In this document: positions 1 to 8,261 of the stretch, one piece after another
Layout of the letters: each line of letters opens with the position of its first letter
Position numbering within the stretch: position 1 is the stretch's first letter
NCBI GenBank assembly: GCA_031255955.1
Contig: JAIRRO010000049.1
Span: 1-26,466 of the forward strand
Source of the DNA: Oscillospiraceae bacterium
GTDB taxonomy: Bacteria > Bacillota > Clostridia > Oscillospirales > Oscillospiraceae
Reading direction: 5' to 3'
Length of the DNA stretch: 26,466 bases
Translations under genes and position numbers: made by a program
Notes under the pieces: model-generated
The model's input: only the letters and a program-made list of their open reading frames with translations
Told to the model about the DNA's origin: nothing
Databases searched by the model: none

Positions 1-58
1 TAAATCTGCTATACTGCGGGCATAGACTGCGCTCGCCGCGCGAAAAGGAGCGTAACCC

Positions 59-1099
59 GTGGATTTTATGCCGGTAATCGAAACGCTGACGCTACGCCGC
101 CTTATGGAGGAGTATCCCGTCACGCGCGATTTTTTTCAGAATCTGAACATTCCGCCGCTCGACAGGGAGCAGCCGCTGGCGTCCGCGCTTATCGGCGCGT
201 CCGACGATTGGCTGCTTGAATTCGGGCTGACGCGGGAAGAAATTCCGGAGCAGCTGGCGGAATTTTTGCGAATTATGACCGCCTCGGAGGAGGCAAGACC
301 CGTAAAATCCCTCACGATTCTTGGCGGCTTCGACAAGATGGGCGCGGCGGAGGATGTCAGTATTACGATCGATGCCGGAACGGTGGTCAGCATCGTCGGT
401 CCAACGGGCTCGGGGAAAAGCCGCCTCTTGGGAGATATCGAGTGTCTTGCGCAGGGCGACACGCCCACGGGGCGCCGTATTCTGATAGACGGCGAGGCGG
501 TGGACGAGGACGAGCGCTTCCGGCTGGAGGGAAAAATCGTCGCGCAGCTATCGCAGAATATGAACTTTGTGATGGATCTCACCGTCGGGGAATTTCTTGA
601 AATGCACGCGCGCAGCCGCGCCGTCGGGGCGGCAGGCTCCGGGCAGACTCCGGGAGAGCTTATTCAAACGTGCTTCGAGCGCGCAAATTCGCTTGCCGGT
701 GAAAAATTCACGCCGGATACAAAGGTCACGCAGCTTTCCGGCGGGCAGTCCCGCGCGCTGATGATTGCCGACTGCGCATATATCAGCCGCTCGGCGATTG
801 TGCTTATCGATGAAATTGAAAACGCCGGCGTTGACCGACGCGAGGCGATAGAGCTGCTGGCACGCGCGGAGAAAATTGTACTCATATCGACGCATGACCC
901 GCTGCTGGCGCTCGGCGCGGACAAGCGTGTGGTGATTAAAAACGGCGGGATATTCAAAATTCTTGAAACATCGCCGGAGGAAAAAGAAAGCCTTGCCGCC
1001 ATTGAAAAAATCGACAGGCTGCTGACGGATACGCGCGCGGCGCTGCGAAGCGGGGAGCGCGTATTATTAAAATCTGAAGCAAATGAAAGGGACGGTTGA
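59..1099 (+). CDS. Soluble ABC-type ATPase with N-terminal DUF1858-like domain
   Basis: The 346-residue protein has one ABC nucleotide-binding domain and no membrane segment. Walker A (GPTGSGKS) is at about residues 114-121, the LSGGQ signature at about 226, Walker B (IVLIDE) at about 247-252 and the switch histidine (STHD) at about 278. Residues 5-72 resemble the small helical DUF1858 fold (LRRLMEEYPVTRDFF) but lack its usual cysteines. The start is GTG 59, with GGAG at 47-50 eight bases upstream; ATG 68 is too far from it. A TATACT at 10-15 could be a -10 box, but the -35 would lie outside the window. The stop lies just before the DUF364 gene, so the two are probably translationally coupled. 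No permease gene is nearby, so transport is not implied. A role in metal or cofactor handling with its neighbours is inference. Confidence 0.8.
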   Translation: MDFMPVIETLTLRRLMEEYPVTRDFFQNLNIPPLDREQPLASALIGASDDWLLEFGLTREEIPEQLAEFLRIMTASEEARPVKSLTILGGFDKMGAAEDVSITIDAGTVVSIVGPTGSGKSRLLGDIECLAQGDTPTGRRILIDGEAVDEDERFRLEGKIVAQLSQNMNFVMDLTVGEFLEMHARSRAVGAAGSGQTPGELIQTCFERANSLAGEKFTPDTKVTQLSGGQSRALMIADCAYISRSAIVLIDEIENAGVDRREAIELLARAEKIVLISTHDPLLALGADKRVVIKNGGIFKILETSPEEKESLAAIEKIDRLLTDTRAALRSGERVLLKSEANERDG

Positions 1100-1103
1100 A
1101 TTT

Positions 1104-1871
1104 ATGTGGGAGCTTTATGACGCGCTGATTGACGGAATCTCTCCGGACGCGCGGGTTGACGCGCTGATTTGCGGACAGACGCACACGATGGTGCGCTCCG
1201 GCGACTCGATAGGCATCGCGGGGACGCTGGACGCGACTTGGAGGGCGCCGATCATCAAGAACAAGGCGCTGGGGATGCCGCTGCGCGAGCTGGCGATGGC
1301 GGTAAAATCGTGGGAGTTCACAGAGGCGGGTATCGGTCTTGCCGCGATAAACGCGTGGTATAACGACAAGCAGCGCCTGCGCGCGCTGGGACTGGATATT
1401 CCGGACAGAACGCATATTGAAGACCGCTCCGCCGACCCATTTATCTCACTTCAACGTGATATAAAAGGAAAAACTGTGACGGTTATCGGACATTTTCCGT
1501 ATATAGACCAGTTGTTCGCGCCTGTATGCGACCTGCGGGTGATTGAAAAATTTGAGCCGAAGGATGGTGACTATCCCGAGCAGGCGGCTGATTATCTGCT
1601 GCCGGAGAGCGATTATGTATTCATATCCAGCTACACGCTGACAGAAAAATCGCTGCCGCATTTTCTGCGGCTGTCTCAAGGCGCGGCGCGCGTGACGCTC
1701 GTCGGTCCCGCGTCCACCATCGCCCCCGTGCTGCATAATTTCGGCGTCAGCGATATCGCGGGGCTGGTCATAAAGGACGCGGACGCCGCCGAAAAGATTG
1801 TCACCGGGTTCGGCGGGAACATTCACCGCGTGGGGCAAAAGCTGAACCTCCACCTCGGCGGGAAGGATTAA
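1104..1871 (+). CDS. DUF4213/DUF364 family protein (putative heavy-metal chelation)
   Basis: About 255 residues. The N-terminal part (WELYDALIDGI, then the GQTHTMVRSGDSIGIAGT stretch) looks like DUF4213. The C-terminal part (VTVIGHFPYIDQL, FEPKDGDYPEQAADYLLPESDYVFIS, VTLVGPASTIAPVL) looks like DUF364, a family annotated as putative heavy-metal chelation whose biochemical activity is not established. I prefer ATG 1104, preceded by AAAGGGA at 1086-1092, over the in-frame ATG 1083, which lies inside the upstream gene and has no ribosome-binding site. The gene sits 4 bp after the ABC-ATPase and 5 bp before the NTPase, so the three form one operon. ABC-type ATPases beside DUF364 genes suggest metal or metal-cofactor handling; which metal is unknown. 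Confidence 0.82.
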   Translation: MWELYDALIDGISPDARVDALICGQTHTMVRSGDSIGIAGTLDATWRAPIIKNKALGMPLRELAMAVKSWEFTEAGIGLAAINAWYNDKQRLRALGLDIPDRTHIEDRSADPFISLQRDIKGKTVTVIGHFPYIDQLFAPVCDLRVIEKFEPKDGDYPEQAADYLLPESDYVFISSYTLTEKSLPHFLRLSQGAARVTLVGPASTIAPVLHNFGVSDIAGLVIKDADAAEKIVTGFGGNIHRVGQKLNLHLGGKD

Positions 1872-1876
1872 AACAG

Positions 1877-2413
1877 ATGAACACGCGGCGGCACATCCTC
1901 CTCACGGGGGAGATTCAAATAGGGAAATCGACGGCGATTCGGCGGTTTTTAGCAGAGTCGGGGCTGACTGCCGACGGCTTTATGTCGCACATAGCGGACG
2001 CCGCCAACGGACGGGAGCTATACATCGCGCGCTATGATTCAAAGCGCGGCGAAACGGAGCGGGGGCTCGCGGCGCGCGTGCGTTTCCCGGATTTCGAGGT
2101 GTATGCGGAGGTTTTTGACGGACTCGGCGCGCAAATTATCAAAGACGCCGGGCAGCGTGAAATAATCGTAATCGACGAGCTTGGACGTATGGAGGAGGTC
2201 TGCGAGGTCTTTAAGGCTGCTGTTTTTGAAAAGCTGGGTGGCAGTGTGCCGATTGTCGGCGTCGTGAAGGACGCCGACTGCGCGTTTTTGGATGCTGTTC
2301 GCGCACACCCGAATGTTGAGATAATCACCGTGACGCGTGAAAACCGCGACGGCATCCCGAGTCGGATTCTGGAGGGAATTAATGTACATAGCGCTACTGC
2401 CTTTAAGAAATAG
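1877..2413 (+). CDS. THEP1-like nucleoside-triphosphatase (P-loop NTPase)
   Basis: A 178-residue P-loop protein. Walker A is GEIQIGKST at residues 11-19 and Walker B is IIVIDELGRME at about 95-105. Together with FDGLGAQII and VVKDADCAFLDAVRAH this fits the NTPase_1/THEP1 family (small nucleoside-triphosphatases related to MobB/CobB-type P-loop proteins). Members hydrolyse NTPs in vitro; the cellular role is unresolved. The start ATG 1877 lies 5 bp after the DUF364 stop. The 3' end overlaps the likely start of the next gene by 32 bp, and the C-terminal tail after ILEGI is poorly conserved in character. A role in nucleotide-dependent metal or cofactor chemistry with the two upstream genes is inference from the operon. 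Confidence 0.8.
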   Translation: MNTRRHILLTGEIQIGKSTAIRRFLAESGLTADGFMSHIADAANGRELYIARYDSKRGETERGLAARVRFPDFEVYAEVFDGLGAQIIKDAGQREIIVIDELGRMEEVCEVFKAAVFEKLGGSVPIVGVVKDADCAFLDAVRAHPNVEIITVTRENRDGIPSRILEGINVHSATAFKK

Positions 2414-2867
2414 ATATCGTGGATTTACGCGCAGCTTTGAGTTTGACGATTTCAGAAGGATTGTGAAAAATTCCAAGACAGCCTACAGCCTATACGTGAA
2501 ATATCTCAGCTGGGAGTGGAATGAAGAAAACAAGGGGCGAGCCCGGCATTCCGTACAGTCATTAATATTTTTAAAAAAATTGCAAAATGAATATCGCGCG
2601 TTTGGCGTCAACTGCGAAATTATTTGTTATTCCGAACAGAATGAGCATATTTTACCCAAAAAGTTATTTCTCGGCTTTGACATCGTCGCGGAATTGGATT
2701 TTTTCTCCTATGTTGAGGCAAATGAGGACAAATATCAAGAGCTGATAAATCAAGCAGGATTAATCCCCGACTTAAACACGGCGACGGCTCTTTGTAAAAT
2801 ATTTGACCCGGGCGATGCTGATCCGATTATGAAGCCGTCGATATTCCGGGTTTGGGAGATTCCTTGA
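2382..2867 (+). CDS. Hypothetical protein, AT-rich, possibly acquired
   Basis: A 161-residue soluble protein I do not recognise. I place the start at ATG 2382 because GGAGGG at 2371-2376 lies five bases upstream; a longer in-frame start at 2337 has no such site and would lie deeper inside the NTPase gene. The protein is rich in aromatic and charged residues (YSLYVKYLSWEWNEENKGR, FFSYVEANEDKYQELI), has no signal peptide or membrane segment, and shows no catalytic motif I can name. Its base composition is clearly more AT-rich than the genes on either side, and it overlaps the NTPase tail by 32 bp. This suggests a later insertion at the operon's end. The next feature downstream is the RNase Y promoter. 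Confidence 0.6.
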   Translation: MYIALLPLRNRYRGFTRSFEFDDFRRIVKNSKTAYSLYVKYLSWEWNEENKGRARHSVQSLIFLKKLQNEYRAFGVNCEIICYSEQNEHILPKKLFLGFDIVAELDFFSYVEANEDKYQELINQAGLIPDLNTATALCKIFDPGDADPIMKPSIFRVWEIP

Positions 2868-2903
2868 CGGTTGTTCAATCCACAAAATATTTTTCTTTTT
2901 TGC

Positions 2904-2932
2904 TTGACACGCGTCGCGCCTTGCTGTACAAT
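2904..2932 (+). promoter_or_regulatory. Sigma-A promoter of the RNase Y gene
   Basis: TTGACA at 2904-2909, a 17-bp spacer, and TACAAT at 2927-2932. This near-consensus housekeeping promoter would start transcription near 2939, about 60 bases before the RNase Y start. It gives RNase Y, and possibly the molybdoenzyme 43 bp beyond it, expression independent of the upstream cluster. Confidence 0.85.
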
Positions 2933-2996
2933 GGTCGGGTATTGGTTTACTACAATATACAGCCCCCGTTCAAAAAATTTTTAGAGGAATGGAGGT

Positions 2997-3323
2997 GTGT
3001 TGCTTACTATGCCCATTATCATTTGGATTATCGTAACCGTTATACTCGTCGCGGGAGCCGCTGCAGCGGCATTTTTCGCGGGAATCACGTACCGCAAGCG
3101 CATTGCGGAAAGGGAGATAAACGGCGCGGAGGAGCGCGCGAAAAGTATAATCAACGATTCAATCAAAGCGGCGGAAGCAAAAAAGCGCGAAGCGCTGCTT
3201 GAGGCAAAGGAAGAAATACACAAGAACAGGAGTGAGTACGAGCGCGAGGTTAAGGAGCGCCGTGCCGAAATCACCAAGCAGGAGGATCGCCTCCGGCAAA
3301 AAGAGGAGTCGCTTGACCAATAG
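2997..3323 (+). CDS. rny: RNase Y, N-terminal part, ended by an in-frame TAG
   Basis: This 108-residue segment matches the start of RNase Y, the membrane-anchored endoribonuclease that initiates mRNA decay in many Bacillota. It has one N-terminal membrane helix (PIIIWIIVTVILVAGAAAAAF), then a basic stretch and a charged coiled coil (KREALLEAKEEIHKNRSEYE, ITKQEDRLRQKEESLDQ). TAG at 3321-3323 then ends it where B. subtilis Rny continues with lysine. The same frame stays open to 4583, so the gene is broken by one codon only. The start is ambiguous: GTG 2997, TTG 3000 or ATG 3009, all just after GGAGG at 2991-2995. Alone, this piece has no catalytic domain. It could be a recent nonsense mutation, a base-calling or assembly error, or a site of readthrough. 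Confidence 0.85.
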   Translation: MLLTMPIIIWIIVTVILVAGAAAAAFFAGITYRKRIAEREINGAEERAKSIINDSIKAAEAKKREALLEAKEEIHKNRSEYEREVKERRAEITKQEDRLRQKEESLDQ

Positions 3324-3518
3324 GACGCGACACTCGACAAGAAACCCGACGCCCTTGAAAAGAAGTCTGAGCTGGTAACGGCAAAGCTCGCGCAGCTGGA
3401 TGCCGACCGCGAGGAGGTTGCGGACGTAAAGCGCGCGCAGCTTGAAACACTGGAGAAAATCTCAGGCTTCACCGTTGAAGAGGCGAAGGCGCACATCATC
3501 CGCAGTCTGGAGTCTGAG

Positions 3519-4583
3519 GTGACTCACGAGGCGGCAATGAAAATCAAGGACATAGAGGAACGCTTCAAGGAGGAAGCGGAGCAAAAAGCCCGGGAGTACA
3601 TCACGCTTGCCATCCAGCGCGTCGCGTCAGATCAGGTTGTTGAGGCTACGGTGTCCGTCGTCCCCCTCCCGAACGACGAGATGAAGGGACGCATTATCGG
3701 GCGCGAGGGACGCAACATCCGCTCGCTCGAAACGCTCACCGGCGTCGATTTTATCATCGACGACACGCCGGAGGCGATTACGCTGTCCAGCTTTGACCCC
3801 GTGCGGCGCGAAATTGCGCGCATCTCCCTTGAAAAGCTGATTCTCGACGGTCGCGTTCATCCCGCCCGCATCGAGGAAATGGTTGAAAAGGCAAAGCGCG
3901 AGGTGGAGGCAGTCATCAAGTCCGAGGGCGACCGCGCGACATTCGAGACAGGCGTTCACGGCATAAACGCCGAGGTAATAAAGCTGCTTGGACGTATGCG
4001 TTACCGCACAAGCTACGGACAGAATGTCCTTGCCCACTCCATAGAGGTCTCGCATCTTGCGGGACTGCTGGCGGCTGAGCTTGGCGCCGACGTTATGACG
4101 GCGAAGCGCGCCGGTCTGCTGCACGACATCGGCAAGTCGATAGACCACGAGGTTGAGGGCAGCCACGTCTCAATCGGCGTCGATATCGCCCGCAAGTATA
4201 AGGAAAGCGAAGCCGTTATCCATGCCATTGAAGCTCACCACGGCGACGTTGAGCCGCGAACCATCATCGCCTGCATCGTTCAGGCGGCGGACTCCATATC
4301 GGCTGCCCGCCCGGGCGCGCGGCGTGAAAACATCGAAAGCTATATCAAGCGCCTTGAAAAGCTTGAGGAGCTTACAAAATCCTTCCCCGGCGTCGAAAGC
4401 TCTTATGCTATTCAGGCGGGGCGCGAAATCCGCATAATGGTGAAGCCCGAAGAGGTTTCAGAGGATCGTATGATCCTGCTCGCCCGCGAAATTGCCAAAC
4501 GGATTGAAGCGGAGCTTGAATATCCGGGGCAGATAAAGGTCAACCTGTTCAGGGAGACAAAAGCCGTGGAATACGCGAAATAG
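3519..4583 (+). CDS. rny: RNase Y, C-terminal KH and HD catalytic part
   Basis: This segment carries the remaining coiled coil, the KH RNA-binding domain (GRIIGREGRNIRSLETLTGV) and the HD phosphohydrolase domain (LLHDIGKSIDHEVEGSH, IEAHHGD), ending in the family's typical RETKAVEYAK. Read with the upstream part through TAG 3321, the whole would be about 528 residues, close to the 520 of B. subtilis Rny. Between 3324 and 3518 the frame is open and also Rny-like. If translation really stops at 3323, GTG 3519, preceded by GGAG at 3509-3512, could restart a 354-residue soluble enzyme without membrane anchor; ATG 3537 is another option. RicT, a Bacillus partner of RNase Y, is encoded at 12068-13279. 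Confidence 0.88.
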   Translation: MTHEAAMKIKDIEERFKEEAEQKAREYITLAIQRVASDQVVEATVSVVPLPNDEMKGRIIGREGRNIRSLETLTGVDFIIDDTPEAITLSSFDPVRREIARISLEKLILDGRVHPARIEEMVEKAKREVEAVIKSEGDRATFETGVHGINAEVIKLLGRMRYRTSYGQNVLAHSIEVSHLAGLLAAELGADVMTAKRAGLLHDIGKSIDHEVEGSHVSIGVDIARKYKESEAVIHAIEAHHGDVEPRTIIACIVQAADSISAARPGARRENIESYIKRLEKLEELTKSFPGVESSYAIQAGREIRIMVKPEEVSEDRMILLAREIAKRIEAELEYPGQIKVNLFRETKAVEYAK

Positions 4584-4626
4584 ACAAAAAATTACCGCCG
4601 AAATATTCAGCTGAGGTATACGCCAA

Positions 4627-7341
4627 ATGTCCGTGAAATTCAAGCCCGATTACACCCGTGTCATATCATTTTCGCTTATGGGTCCCGAAAGCGGCGGACC
4701 CTGCCTTGTGGACTGTACGGACGGGCAGATTACGCGCATACGACCCTATCATTACGACGAATCGCTTAAACAGACCCATAATCCTTGGGAAATCCGGGCG
4801 CGCGGAAGTGTTTTCCGCGCGCCTGAGCGCGTCACCATATCCCCCTTCGGGCTGGGATATAAATCCCGCGTTTATTCTAAAAACCGCGTCCGCTATCCGT
4901 TAAAGCGCGTCGATTGGGATCCGAACGGCGAGCGCAACCCGCAAAACCGCGGCAAGTCCGGCTATGTCCGCATATCGTGGGATGAGGCGGCGCAGCTTGT
5001 CGCCGACGAGCTTACGCGTATGAAAAAGGAATACGGCATGGAGGCTGTGCTGTGCCAATCCGATATGCACGGCGAGGGTAAGCACGTCGCGCCGTCGCAC
5101 GGCTGCCCGAACCGTCTGCTGTCCATTCTCGGCGGCTATACGCTGCAAATGCGGAATATGGACTCTTGGGAGGGCTGGTTCTGGGGCGCCAAGCACGTTT
5201 GGGGCTGCGAGCCTGTCGGCGAGATGATGCCGATGACAAATCTTTATCCCGACATCGCCAAGAACGCCGATTTGCTGCTGTTTTGGGGCTGCGACCCCGA
5301 AACCACACCGCTCGGCGTCGTCGGTCAAATATCCTCCCGGCTGTGCTATTGGCTGTCCTCTATCGGACTGAAAAGCGTTTATGTCTGCCCCGATTTGAAT
5401 TACGGCGCGGCTGTTCACGCCGATAAATGGATTCCGATTCTACCGAATACGGACGTCGCGCTTCAGCTTGCCATCGCGTATATGTGGATTACGGAGGACT
5501 CCTTCGAGAAGGAATATATCGATACGCACGCCTATGGCTTTGAAAAATTCCGCGCGTATGTACTCGGCGAGACGGACGGCGAGCCCAAAACCCCGGAATG
5601 GGCGTCCGAAAAATGCGGTGTGCCGGAATGGACGATTAAGGCTTTAGCGCGCGACTGGGCGAAAAAAACCGCTTCGATTTTGCACGGCAACGGCGGGGCA
5701 TATATCCGCGGGCCCTACGCCACGGAGCCCGCCCGCCTTGAGGCTATGCTGCTTGGTATGCGCGGGCTCGGAAAGCCCGGAGTGCATCAGGCAAAGATGA
5801 TTGAATTTAATATGTGGAATCGCGATTATCCATTGCCATATCAAGGGGATTTCGTCCCGCAGCTGCCCGCCATCGCAGACCCGTTGCGCCCCGTGGACGG
5901 CGACCTTGACCCATCGATAAATATGAAGCGCTTCACGCTGTCGGACGAGCAGCAGCGCCGCGCCCCGGAGCTTATCGAGCTGTTTAAGCAGCACCCCGCG
6001 CCAAAGCAGTTTATACCGCGCTGCCTTGTCCACAAGGCAATTTTGGACGGTCATGCGGAATGGTACGGCTTGCAGTGCTTTTCATCCAGTCAGCAGCCCG
6101 ATAAAAATAATTACAGACTGCCGACAAGCGAATATGAGTTTGAAAAAATCGTGTATCCCCGCCCCGGCTTGCCGCGCGTGCATATGATGTGGACGGACGC
6201 GCCGTGCCAGACAACGTGTTGGAATGACGGGAATATGTCCATACGCGCAATGCGCGACGAATCCATCGAATGCATCGTCGCACAGCATCCGTGGCTCGAA
6301 AACGATTGCTATTTCGCTGATATCATCCTGCCCGTCGCGACGAAGCACGAGATGAACGACATCGCCAACGATTTATCCTCCGGCGCGTATATCTCGATAT
6401 ACCTTGAAAAGCCGTGCTGCGAGCCTGTCGGCGAATCGCTGTCCGACTTTGATGTATGCGCGCGCGTCGCGGAAAAGCTCGGACGGGACGTGTACGACGC
6501 CTATACATGCAACTTGTCCGAGGAGGATCGCGTCAAATATTTTTACAAGGCAACAGGCTGCGAGGACTATATGACGTGGGAAGAATTTTCGCAAAAGGAA
6601 ATCTTCGTCGTGCCTTGCAAGGACGGCGCGCAGGAGCTTCCCGCCGGACTGTTTGAATTTTATCAGGACCCCGAAAATCACCCGCTTACAACGCCGACGG
6701 GATTACTGGAATTTTCATCAAAGCACATCGAGCAATATATGCCCGACGACCCCGAGCGCCCGCCTGTGCCGCACTGGATAGAAAAATCCGAATCGCACGA
6801 CGAGCGCCGCAGCTCCGGGCGCGCCGCGAAATACCCGCTTTTATGTATGTCCAACCACGGGCGCTGGCGCATGCACGCGCAGTGCGATGACATCGTATGG
6901 AACCGCGAGACGCCGACGATGAAAATCCGCGCGCGGGACGGCTATCAATATGAGCCGCTGTGGCTGCACACCTCAGAGGCGGAGGCGCGCGGAATACGCC
7001 ACGGCGACATTGTGAAGATATTCAACGAGCGCGGCGTTGTGCTGTGCGGGGCGTATGTCACCGAGCGATTGATGCCCGGCGTGTGCTATGTTGACCACGG
7101 CTCGCGACTTGACCCGATTATACCGGGCGTGCTTGACCGCGGCGGCGCGATTAACACCATCACCCCCGCGGCGCTGACCTCCAAAAACTCCACCGGTATG
7201 GCTGTTTCCGGCTTTCTTGCCGAGGTTGAGCTTGTCACAGACGAGGAAATGGCGGCGTGGCGGCGGGACTATCCCGAGGCGTTCGCGCGCGCGCTGGACC
7301 CCGCGACGGGCGTGTGCCTTGACGGCTGGATGATAGGGTAG
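4627..7341 (+). CDS. Molybdopterin enzyme, pyrogallol-phloroglucinol transhydroxylase-like large subunit
   Basis: The 904-residue protein belongs to the DMSO reductase superfamily and closely resembles the large subunit of Pelobacter acidigallici transhydroxylase (AthL, about 875 residues). Shared stretches include DSWEGW-WG, FWG-CDPET, LGETDGEPKTPEWA, EPVGESLSD, YMTWEEF and DRGGAINTITP. The DSW at residues 179-181 corresponds to AthL Asp174-Ser175-Trp176, where the serine binds molybdenum; a histidine near residue 150 probably matches catalytic His144. As in AthL, there is no N-terminal CxxC iron-sulfur motif, and there is no Tat signal, so it is probably cytoplasmic. The start ATG 4627 follows TGAGGT ten bases upstream. 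No ferredoxin-like small subunit follows: the next gene is spoIIAA. The substrate may be a polyhydroxylated aromatic compound but is not proven. Confidence 0.87.
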   Translation: MSVKFKPDYTRVISFSLMGPESGGPCLVDCTDGQITRIRPYHYDESLKQTHNPWEIRARGSVFRAPERVTISPFGLGYKSRVYSKNRVRYPLKRVDWDPNGERNPQNRGKSGYVRISWDEAAQLVADELTRMKKEYGMEAVLCQSDMHGEGKHVAPSHGCPNRLLSILGGYTLQMRNMDSWEGWFWGAKHVWGCEPVGEMMPMTNLYPDIAKNADLLLFWGCDPETTPLGVVGQISSRLCYWLSSIGLKSVYVCPDLNYGAAVHADKWIPILPNTDVALQLAIAYMWITEDSFEKEYIDTHAYGFEKFRAYVLGETDGEPKTPEWASEKCGVPEWTIKALARDWAKKTASILHGNGGAYIRGPYATEPARLEAMLLGMRGLGKPGVHQAKMIEFNMWNRDYPLPYQGDFVPQLPAIADPLRPVDGDLDPSINMKRFTLSDEQQRRAPELIELFKQHPAPKQFIPRCLVHKAILDGHAEWYGLQCFSSSQQPDKNNYRLPTSEYEFEKIVYPRPGLPRVHMMWTDAPCQTTCWNDGNMSIRAMRDESIECIVAQHPWLENDCYFADIILPVATKHEMNDIANDLSSGAYISIYLEKPCCEPVGESLSDFDVCARVAEKLGRDVYDAYTCNLSEEDRVKYFYKATGCEDYMTWEEFSQKEIFVVPCKDGAQELPAGLFEFYQDPENHPLTTPTGLLEFSSKHIEQYMPDDPERPPVPHWIEKSESHDERRSSGRAAKYPLLCMSNHGRWRMHAQCDDIVWNRETPTMKIRARDGYQYEPLWLHTSEAEARGIRHGDIVKIFNERGVVLCGAYVTERLMPGVCYVDHGSRLDPIIPGVLDRGGAINTITPAALTSKNSTGMAVSGFLAEVELVTDEEMAAWRRDYPEAFARALDPATGVCLDGWMIG

Positions 7342-7459
7342 CAGATTTCAAGCGAACGAACATAATATAAAAATTTAACAGCAGAGCGCAAAACGACAGC
7401 TTCCGCGCAAAATTCGTCTTACAATAAGCCGAGCGATAAAAAATCGGGAGGCGGATGGC

Positions 7460-7777
7460 TTGAAGATTGAAGAGCGTTTCGCGGACGGTGAGCTGACGCT
7501 TTGCCTGCGCGGAGAGCTTGACCACCACGCGGCAAAGCTGATTGCGCACGAGCTTGAGGGCGCGGTGGACAAGCGTTTGCCGAGCGCGTGCGTGCTTGAC
7601 TTCGGGGGGGTGAGCTTTATGGACTCCTCCGGCATTGCCGTTATTATAAAGGCGCGCCGCCGCGCGGACGAGCTGGGTGCGTCGCTGCGTGTTGTGGGTG
7701 TCGGGCGGCAGCCGGAGCGCGTGCTTACCGCCGCCGGGCTCGGTCGGCTGGTGAGCATAGAAACCGCTTCCGAATGA
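7460..7777 (+). CDS. spoIIAA: Anti-sigma-F factor antagonist SpoIIAA
   Basis: A 105-residue STAS-domain protein. The phosphorylated serine is Ser56 in FMDSSGIAV, matching Ser58 of B. subtilis SpoIIAA, and GELDHHAA near residue 18 is also typical. Unphosphorylated SpoIIAA displaces sigma-F from SpoIIAB; SpoIIAB phosphorylates it and SpoIIE (17488-19842) reverses this. The start is TTG 7460, with GGGAGG at 7446-7451; an ATG at 7455 is out of frame and runs into a stop. It is the first gene of the spoIIA operon. In the 118 bp before it I see no convincing terminator for the molybdoenzyme gene and no clear sigma-H promoter; TACAAT at 7420-7425 has no good -35 partner. Confidence 0.93.
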   Translation: MKIEERFADGELTLCLRGELDHHAAKLIAHELEGAVDKRLPSACVLDFGGVSFMDSSGIAVIIKARRRADELGASLRVVGVGRQPERVLTAAGLGRLVSIETASE

Positions 7778-7820
7778 ATTTATAGTCCAATTTGCAGTCC
7801 AAACAGGGGGAATTTACATA

Positions 7821-8261
7821 ATGAAAGAGACGAACAGCATAAGACTGGAGTTTCAAAGCCGCTCGATTAATGAAGGCTTTGCCCGCGCGGCGGCGGCTGT
7901 GTTCGCGGCGCAGCTTGACCCCACGCTTGACGAACTGAACGATATAAAAACAGCCGTCAGCGAGGCGGTGACGAACTGCATTGTTCACGCCTATCCCGAT
8001 TCCATCGGCAAAATTCTGTTGCGCGCGCGCAGCTTTCCGAACAATTCCATAGAAATTATCGTGCGCGATTGGGGGCGCGGCATCCCCGATGTTGACCGGG
8101 CGCGTGAGCCGATGTTCACCACCGGCGGCGACGAGCGCAGCGGCATGGGCTTTACGATTATGGAGAGCTTTATGGACAGCGTAAAAATCCGCTCCGCACC
8201 GGAACGCGGCACGACGGTGACGATGCGCCGCAGCATATCGATACGAGCGGCGCGAAAATGA
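7821..8261 (+). CDS. spoIIAB: Anti-sigma-F factor and serine kinase SpoIIAB
   Basis: A 146-residue GHKL-type kinase. The N box is EAVTNCIVHAY, followed by the G1 box VRDWGRGI and the G2 box ERSGMGFTIM. It binds sigma-F in the predivisional cell and mother cell and phosphorylates SpoIIAA. The start ATG 7821 follows a GGGGG ribosome-binding stretch at 7806-7810. Its stop overlaps the sigF start as ATGA (8258-8261), the usual coupling that keeps anti-sigma and sigma levels matched. Confidence 0.94.
   Translation: MKETNSIRLEFQSRSINEGFARAAAAVFAAQLDPTLDELNDIKTAVSEAVTNCIVHAYPDSIGKILLRARSFPNNSIEIIVRDWGRGIPDVDRAREPMFTTGGDERSGMGFTIMESFMDSVKIRSAPERGTTVTMRRSISIRAARK

Noticed and set aside
3321..3323. 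TAG in RNase Y as evidence of pyrrolysine or general amber recoding
   Set aside because: Several neighbouring genes (NTPase, RNase Y itself, the molybdoenzyme, the ABC-F gene, spoIIE) end in TAG at the expected place, so TAG acts as a normal stop here. One internal TAG is better explained by mutation or error.
4627..4720. Twin-arginine signal on the molybdoenzyme
   Set aside because: The N-terminus has no RR motif or hydrophobic stretch, and the homologous transhydroxylase is cytoplasmic.
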